Shown piece by piece: positions 59,101 through 64,000 of a DNA stretch of 64,000 nt. A program made the translations under genes and the position numbers. The notes under the pieces were generated by a model. It was not told the origin of the DNA, searched no databases, and was given only the letters and a program-made list of their open reading frames with translations. Origin of the DNA: Triticum aestivum (Eukaryota > Streptophyta > Magnoliopsida > Poales > Poaceae). The stretch is from NCBI RefSeq assembly GCF_018294505.1, contig NC_057797.1, positions 123,323,116 through 123,387,115 on the forward strand, in the 5' to 3' direction. Each line of letters starts with the position of its first letter. The stretch's first letter is position 1.

Positions 59101-60568
59101 GACCATTTTAATGTGGCCGCCATTTGATAGACCTGTGTACAGATGATGGAACAAACCAGAGTAATAATTTCTTAAGAAAATAAACCCAACAAGCAAAAAT
59201 TGTTAGGATTAATAGCACCTGGTTTATTTGTTGTAGCATTCCGAAGAAAAGCGACTCCCAAAATCGGGAATCGATCCGCACACCCATTGCCTGGTGGGCG
59301 ATAAAGCGATGGCCTAGTGATGCTGGCAAAGGTTGGCTTGCCGAGGCAAAGCCCTCGGTCCAGCTAACGTGACAAAGCTGGTCGGCTGGTGACGCCGAAG
59401 TCACCGGAGTATGTTGATGAAGAAATAGCCAAGTCCCCGGTCTAGCCGAGGTGATGGAGCAGGCCGGTGAGGAGTAGTTGTAGCTGCCATGTCAGCCGAG
59501 GTGTTGAAGTAGGTCGGCATGATGGACATTGGCTCGAAGAAGCAACAGTGTGGCCATGTCGACCCAGGCCGTAGATTGTGACGCGGCCAATGCTGGTTTG
59601 ATGAAGTGACCATGCGGTGATGCCGGTGTGCCTGCTCCGTGTAATCCGTGGGGTGGCGATGTTGGTGATGATTTATCCTTGACGATTCCGAACTCTTATT
59701 AGGCTTGCCGAGGTGAGGATCCGAAGAAGTTGAACTCGGCTTAAAAAGCAACGACATGTCTAGCGCAGGTCGGCAGTCGTGGAGCTATATTGCCGGACTG
59801 GTTTGACACCAGCGTGATGGCTAAGATTACCTCAAAGGAGGATTAAAATTTTATGGGCGCATGTTAAAAACAATGCACAATGCCTTATAAGAAAATTCCT
59901 TTTAAAAAGGTTGTCAAATATCACGTTTATAAAGAAACATGAATTCGGGTCAGATCCGTGTTCGCGCAGGAAACAGATCTGAAAAGTGATGCACTAATCG
60001 AAAGGTTCCTGGAGTTTGGACGGTCGAATCGAGCTAAAATTTTGAGGGGTGGTAGATAGGGGAATTCCGCAGCCGATGAACGGTAGGATCTTCCAAAGGA
60101 CTTACGAGCTGGGCTCTGAAGACCACGCCCTAAACTCGTCCAGATTCCCGTCCAGATTTGACAGGGCTCCGGTATATCGTAGATTGCCGGACATTCCTCC
60201 ATCGGAACTCGACGAAATTTTGCATGGTTGTCGTAGACTCAATTCCGCACAATTCCACCAAAGGGATCATCAAAGCGACACTCTAAGAGGTAGTGGCAGC
60301 GGATACAAGTTCGCTGTTTGAAAAAACAGCACGGTCGCCCGAGGGCAATGTTGACGTTGAGCCCCCGAGCTCCATGGATGATTCCTCCATGATCTTGATA
60401 GAGATCAGAGTTGATGTTGATGAAGGCCCTCATCTAAACATGATGATCGGAGATGGAGCACGGTCCTCGGTCGAGCCAAGGTGACCAGTCGAGCCGGCGA
60501 TGAAGATGCCGGCATCGCAGTTGACCTACAGACGAGCCATCGATCCTTTTGTCGATCACACAGCGGAA
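56140..60568. other. Gypsy F interior without genes
   Basis: A noncoding module ('ttcggctttctccactgagg', 'cacaatcgcagtggttctcc', 'gggcaacccaactattgacc') occurs at about 57245-57410 and, diverged, at 58265-58430, each preceded by a stretch with 'gtaccgaagtacttgtatca'-type sequence. Thus about 1 kb has been duplicated. Open frames such as 60049-60321 show no domain. Repeated 'gatgttgatgaaggcc' and 'ggtcgagccaaggtgacc' words lie at 60340-60490. Confidence 0.6.
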
Positions 60569-60587
60569 CTCTCAATGAATGCACCAA

Positions 60588-61062
60588 TGTCGGTGTCAAA
60601 ACCGGCGGATCTTGGGTAGGGTGTCACGAACTATGCGTCTAAGGTGGATGGTAACATGAGACAGGGGACATGATGTTTACTCAGGTTCGGGCCCTCTTGA
60701 TGGAGGTAATATCCTACGTCCTGCTTGATTGTTCGTGATATGAGTATTACAAGAGTTGATCTACCACGAGATCAGAGAGGCTGAACCCTAGAAGCTAGCC
60801 TATGGTATGATTGTATGCACATCTATCGACTAGCCTGACCCTGGTTTATATAATGCACCGGAGGCCTAGGATAACAAGAGTCCTAGCCAAATACGCCGGT
60901 GGGGGAGGAGTCCTTGCCTTGACCACCAAGTCTTGTGGAATCTTTCTTGTATGCGGCAGCTGTCCGAACTGGCCCATGAGTATACGACCATGGGGGTCCA
61001 CGGCCTAATCTAACTGACCGGGAGACGACGTGGTGAGTACCCCCTAGTCCAGGACACCATCA
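60588..61062 (-). repeat. Gypsy F 5' LTR
   Basis: 475 bp, similar to 55222-55699, with scattered transitions. Followed by the target duplication CCAGT. Confidence 0.88.
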
Positions 61063-62589
61063 CCAGTTATTGTCAATCTCGAGACCAACGCAAGAATGAT
61101 CATCGGGGCTGAAGCGGCCTATGTCAGGACCCATATTGGGACGGTAGGGAAGCATAGTAATGTCCGAGGTAAATACATTTGCTTCTCATAAATGGTAGTA
61201 ACGTTGTGTCAACAGCAGCTGTATCGCCTTCCACCATCATTGGATAGTTTTGTCCAAGGAAGAGCGAGTTTCCTCCAAGACTTTCAATACTTAACCAGGG
61301 AGAAGGTGTTGGCACCAGTACACTAGTATCCACCCCGAATACCCTGCAATAGATGTTGGAATAGGTCTGGAGAGTGCGACCATACGAGACAACACGTGCT
61401 TCCTTAGTAACATCAACAGTGCCCTGTATACAGACAAGAAGAGGTGGTCCATAGGAATAAGTTGCCAGGCGCCACTGAGTATATGGGTCGTCCTTGTCCT
61501 CATGCTTGTGATCATCAGCATCGTCATCTCCCCCTTGGTTCTAAAATTTTTCAAGTATAGGTGATGGAATGTTCACAAGATCTTGGAAACACAAGAAGGT
61601 TAATTACTAAAGGGAAACTAGCTAACCCGCATGCATGTGGATGAAACAATTATAATTACGGTGAAGGCAAATGTACCGAAAGCATAAGGATTCCATGCAA
61701 AAACAGTGCCATGAGTGGTGGCAGCAAACACAAGACCCTCGTATTGAATTGCATTACAGTACTCATCCGTCTATAGAAACTGATTTTTGAGCAATATCCA
61801 TCGAGTCGAACTATGAAGGATGGCAACAAGCTTGTAGAAGATAGCGACAACACAAGCATTCCTATAACCCCAAGAGCGGTTGGGAACTCGACAAATTGCT
61901 ATCTTCCATAGACGATAGTCAGCATGATCGTATTTGAACTCACGTAGAATACTGGTGTACTCAACCTCTGGGCAGTCGTCTAAGATTTTTGGAAGTGGAA
62001 CCCGGTGACGAGTGTACACATTCACAAGTTCCCACTCGCAGTTGTACCCAATATAAACAACCCAATCTCCAATTGTGCCTGCCCAAGCCTTGCCCTCAAG
62101 CAATGGCATCTTAACATCATACATATCATTATCAAGCGGCATCAACTTACACAAAGCGAGGCTTCCCTCGTCCCCGCGCCAGTCAGTAGGGTCACGGCGA
62201 AGAATATAGGGGAGATCAAACCGCTCCTGGACCCTTGGGTTCCTTGTAATGATGTTATTAGTTGAGTCGAGAATGGTCTTGAACGAACCTGCCTTACTAG
62301 CCGAGGTGATGACGTCGCACTGATCAATGAGTTCCTCCACCGCATCATCATTCAGATCGGGGCAAGAATAACGGGGTCGTTTCTAGCCTGTTCCCTCCAA
62401 GGAGAAGATGATCAAACAATGGCAGAATAAAGGGTGAAGGCAAATGAAGGAGGGAGGAAGAGCTAGCATGCGACAACAGTTCCAAATCGAGAGGGAAAGG
62501 CGAAGAGTCGGTGGACGGTTGCCACGGTACACGAAGAGGCGCCTGGGGAGCGAACGGTTGCCATAGAGGTCACACACTGATGACAAGGG

Positions 62590-63028
62590 CCGAGTGAACC
62601 GCATGCGTATATCGCACACACCTTGATCTGGCTGACTGTTTCTTTTGTGTTGCCTAATCACAAACAGTTCATCCGACTGAACCGTATGCTGTATATCGCA
62701 CACACCTTCATCTAGCTGCCCGTTTCTTTTGTGTTGCCTAATCACAAACAGTTCATCCGAGTGAACCTTATGTTGTGTATCGCATACGCCTTCATCTGCC
62801 TGACCGTTTATTTTGTTCCTCCTCGCAAACAGTTAATTGAACTGAACCGTATGCCCTTCATCACACAGGCAACTAAAATCTGAACCGTGTTTGATGCATC
62901 CGTCATCGCAAACGATTTATACATTTTTGACGGTTTTCATACATCACCATTTGCGATTATTGCGTCGCACACAGTTTCTCGAAGGGTCTCTGATCGTAGT
63001 GTCGCGTTAGCAGCATCCTGCAGTAGTG
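62590..63028 (-). repeat. CACTA right terminus with ~84-bp subterminal tandem repeat
   Basis: 'atcgcacacacc' recurs at 62611, 62695 and 62779, a period of 84 bp. Each unit contains 'cctaatcacaaacagttcat' and 'tgaaccgtatg'; a fourth, diverged unit follows. The last 150 bp contain 'catcgcaaacgattta' and the terminal sequence CACTACTGCAGGATGCTGC (read on minus from 63028). The shared word TCACAAACAGTTCAT also occurs near 5415. Confidence 0.78.
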
Positions 63029-63031
63029 TGT

Positions 63032-63279
63032 CTTCGCACTCCATAGTCTTCATGTGAATGTCTTCTCATGTCATAATCTTCATTGTGAATATCTTCACAG
63101 ACCACCATTGTCTTCAATGTCTTCACACATTTTCAGGGGTCATCTCTGGTAGGTAAACCGAATCAATATGGGACTACTACCTGTGTTATCCTGCAATTCT
63201 CGCAAACACATTAGTCCCTCAACCAAGTTTGTCGTCAATACTCCAAAACCAACTAAGGGTGGCACTAGATGCACTTACA
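63032..63279 (-). repeat. Copia G 3' LTR, inner part
   Basis: It resumes the LTR cut at 5085. On minus the LTR begins TGTAAGTGCATCTAGTGCCA at 63279, directly after a polypurine tract (AAAAAGGGGGAGAT, 63280-63294). Confidence 0.82.
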
Positions 63280-63768
63280 ATCTCCCCCTTTTTGGTGATT
63301 TATGACAAACCGGTTGAAGTTTTCAACGGGGATAAAAGTATGTGAAAGTTTAAGAATTAAGGCATTGTCTTCATAAGTAGCAAAGGCTCCCCCTGAAGAT
63401 GTGCATATAAGTAGTTTGCTTTTGAATGCAAATGCACATGGAAAGTTTTACTTTATGGAGATCCTCTTCAACTTATGAAGACAATTCATCATGCATATAA
63501 AGAGATAACAAAGATAATGACATGCATAATGAAAAATGGACGTCTGCGGAATTTATCATCGCATCACAAGATAGCACAAAAAGTAGCAGACGGCCATCGA
63601 GTTTAGGTGTTACAACTCAAAGAACCAAATGTTTCAAAAGACGAGAGTTGTAAAGACTTAGCAAAAATAATGCAACCACCCAATAAGGACCCGCTTGAAG
63701 ACTATCAACTCATAAGCTTCTCCCCCTTTTGTCAGTAAAGACCAAAAAGGTTTGAAGACATAGAGTAT
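63280..63768 (-). mobile_element. Copia G 3' untranslated interior
   Basis: The polypurine tract is at 63280-63294; a second purine tract (GACAAAAGGGGGAGAAG on minus) lies at about 63717-63733. No ORF. The lay-out equals the 3' end of Copia E (49781-50305), including two purine tracts. Confidence 0.7.
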
Positions 63769-64000
63769 CTACGCGTTCCCATCAGGAGTAGATGAAGGAG
63801 CAGGGTCGACGTTGGAGTTCAGTGGTGCAGACGGGCCTGATGCAGTGTCGAGATGCAGTGCAACCATGGTTGGTGAAGTGGCGTTGTCTTCTTCATCGAT
63901 GACTCTCACAACAATAGTTGCAGCCGAAGATGAATGCTCAGAATCTTCAATTGAGGGAGTGCGGCGCCAGCTTGCATTTTGTGGAGGCCTGGAATCAAAC
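63769..64000 (-). CDS. Copia G ORF, C-terminal part, runs off the window
   Basis: On minus an open frame enters at 64000 and ends at TAG 63769-63771, 76 codons without a stop. It is acidic and Ser/Pro/Ala-rich: RRTPSIEDSEHSSSAATIVV, then MVALHLDTASGPSAPLNSNV and a last DPAPSSTPDGNA. This low-complexity tail resembles that of the accessory ORF in Copia E (49620-49780) and stands at the same place before the polypurine tract. I infer the same kind of accessory protein; the core would be to the right of the window. Confidence 0.5.
   Translation of the reverse strand, partial: FDSRPPQNASWRRTPSIEDSEHSSSAATIVVRVIDEEDNATSPTMVALHLDTASGPSAPLNSNVDPAPSSTPDGNA

Larger units (their letters stand above)
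55222..61062 (-). mobile_element. Gypsy F: non-coding, non-autonomous LTR element
   Basis: 5.8 kb, minus strand, inside the last exon of the DUF295 gene, TSD CCAGT on both sides (55217-55221, 61063-61067). LTRs 55222-55699 (478 bp) and 60588-61062 (475 bp). PBS at 60569-60587 and polypurine tract TTTAGGGGGCTAC beside the 3' LTR at 55700. LTR ends, PBS and noncoding modules are shared with Gypsy A. No gag or pol motif is found on either strand, so both must have used the same outside machinery. Confidence 0.85.
55151..62382 (-). pseudogene. DUF295 (KIB1-4 beta-propeller) gene, split by Gypsy F
   Basis: On minus, the exon from about 62382 (after an AG at 62384) encodes RYSCPDLNDDAVEELIDQCD and the propeller motifs LCKLMPLDNDMYDVKMPLLE and AWAGTIGDWVVYIGYNCEW. 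TAG at 61771 interrupts it before TDEYCNAIQYEGLVFAATTH. After an intron (about 61670-61570) a second exon has a TAG at 61541, an acidic insert (GGDDDADDHKHEDKDD), then ESLGGNSLFLGQNYPM and MRSKCIYLGHYY. A frameshift near 61130 leads to the C-terminus, which crosses the Gypsy F insertion and ends at TGA 55151 (ENHIWFKASVSNTDEWLS). Such proteins often have an N-terminal F-box; none is seen. It lies just inside the right CACTA end. Confidence 0.68.
5086..63028. mobile_element. CACTA-type DNA transposon, heavily interrupted
   Basis: Left end CACTGGTGCGCGTCGG at 5086; right end, read inward on minus, CACTACTGCAGGATGC from 63028. Both ends are flanked by TGT (5083-5085 and 63029-63031), a 3-bp TSD as made by CACTA elements, and the flanks rejoin into one Copia LTR. 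Subtracting the Gypsy insertions A, B and F leaves about 9.1 kb: 5086-8174, 17180-18346, 52343-55221 and 61068-63028. Both ends carry subterminal motifs such as TCACAAACAGTTCAT and AACCGTGTG or AACCGTATG. The right end resembles Triticeae Caspar-type ends as I remember them. I found no transposase, so it is non-autonomous or a remnant. The two terminal sequences agree only at CACT, which is unusual. Confidence 0.72.

Noticed and set aside
60049..60321. 90-residue ORF in Gypsy F as a gene
   Set aside because: No homology I recognise and overlapping ORFs on both strands; treated as chance in noncoding interior.

Overview
This is grass genomic DNA, almost certainly Triticeae (wheat, Aegilops or barley group). 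The terminal 1.25 kb matches, from memory, the Angela/WIS/BARE Copia LTR, and the other LTR types are those that fill wheat intergenic space. I see no tRNA, rRNA, CRISPR array, bacterial feature or intact single-copy host gene. Nearly all of the window is transposable element (TE), and every protein-coding stretch I recognise lies inside a TE and is broken by stops or frameshifts.

The layout is a nest that target-site duplications (TSDs) let one unpack. Left edge: Angela-type LTR (1-1253, minus), 3' end and LTR of another Copia (1254-3090, plus), a Gypsy LTR fragment (3091-4001, minus). Then comes a Copia 3' LTR, element G (4002-5085, resuming 63032-63279, with its interior running off the right edge). 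Inserted in that LTR, with TSD TGT, is a CACTA-type DNA transposon (5086-63028) with only about 9.1 kb of its own sequence. It holds no recognisable transposase. It carries a B3-like exon pair, an AP2/ERF-like gene, a roughly 500-bp tandem array, a proline-rich ORF and a DUF295 (KIB-type beta-propeller) gene.

Three LTR retrotransposons entered the CACTA: Gypsy A (8175-17174, minus, TSD CGTAC), Gypsy B (18347-52337, minus, TSD GCCGT/ACCGT) and Gypsy F (55222-61062, minus, TSD CCAGT). Inside B sit Gypsy C (22819-39058, minus, in the RNase H region, TSD TACCT/TACTT) and Copia E (42770-51993, plus, in B's 5' LTR, TSD CTTTG). Inside C's 5' LTR sits D (30355-38281, plus, TSD ATAAC/ATAAG). The deepest chain is Copia G, CACTA, B, C, D.

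Functionally, only B has reverse transcriptase (RT), RNase H and integrase, and these are defective (YVEY at the RT active site, stops in integrase). A and C encode only gag and protease, E only a long gag plus an accessory ORF, D one protein of unknown function, and F nothing I recognise. They are non-autonomous and must have relied on enzymes encoded elsewhere. The most interesting feature is that both A and B carry, between coding region and 3' LTR, an antisense gene with its own TATAAATA box. In A it is a multi-exon gene of the 'putative gypsy-type transposase' family (PF04195); in B it encodes an AT-hook plus a B3-like DNA-binding domain and a Ser/Gly-rich tail. Family names and domain calls come from reading the sequence and from memory; no search was run.
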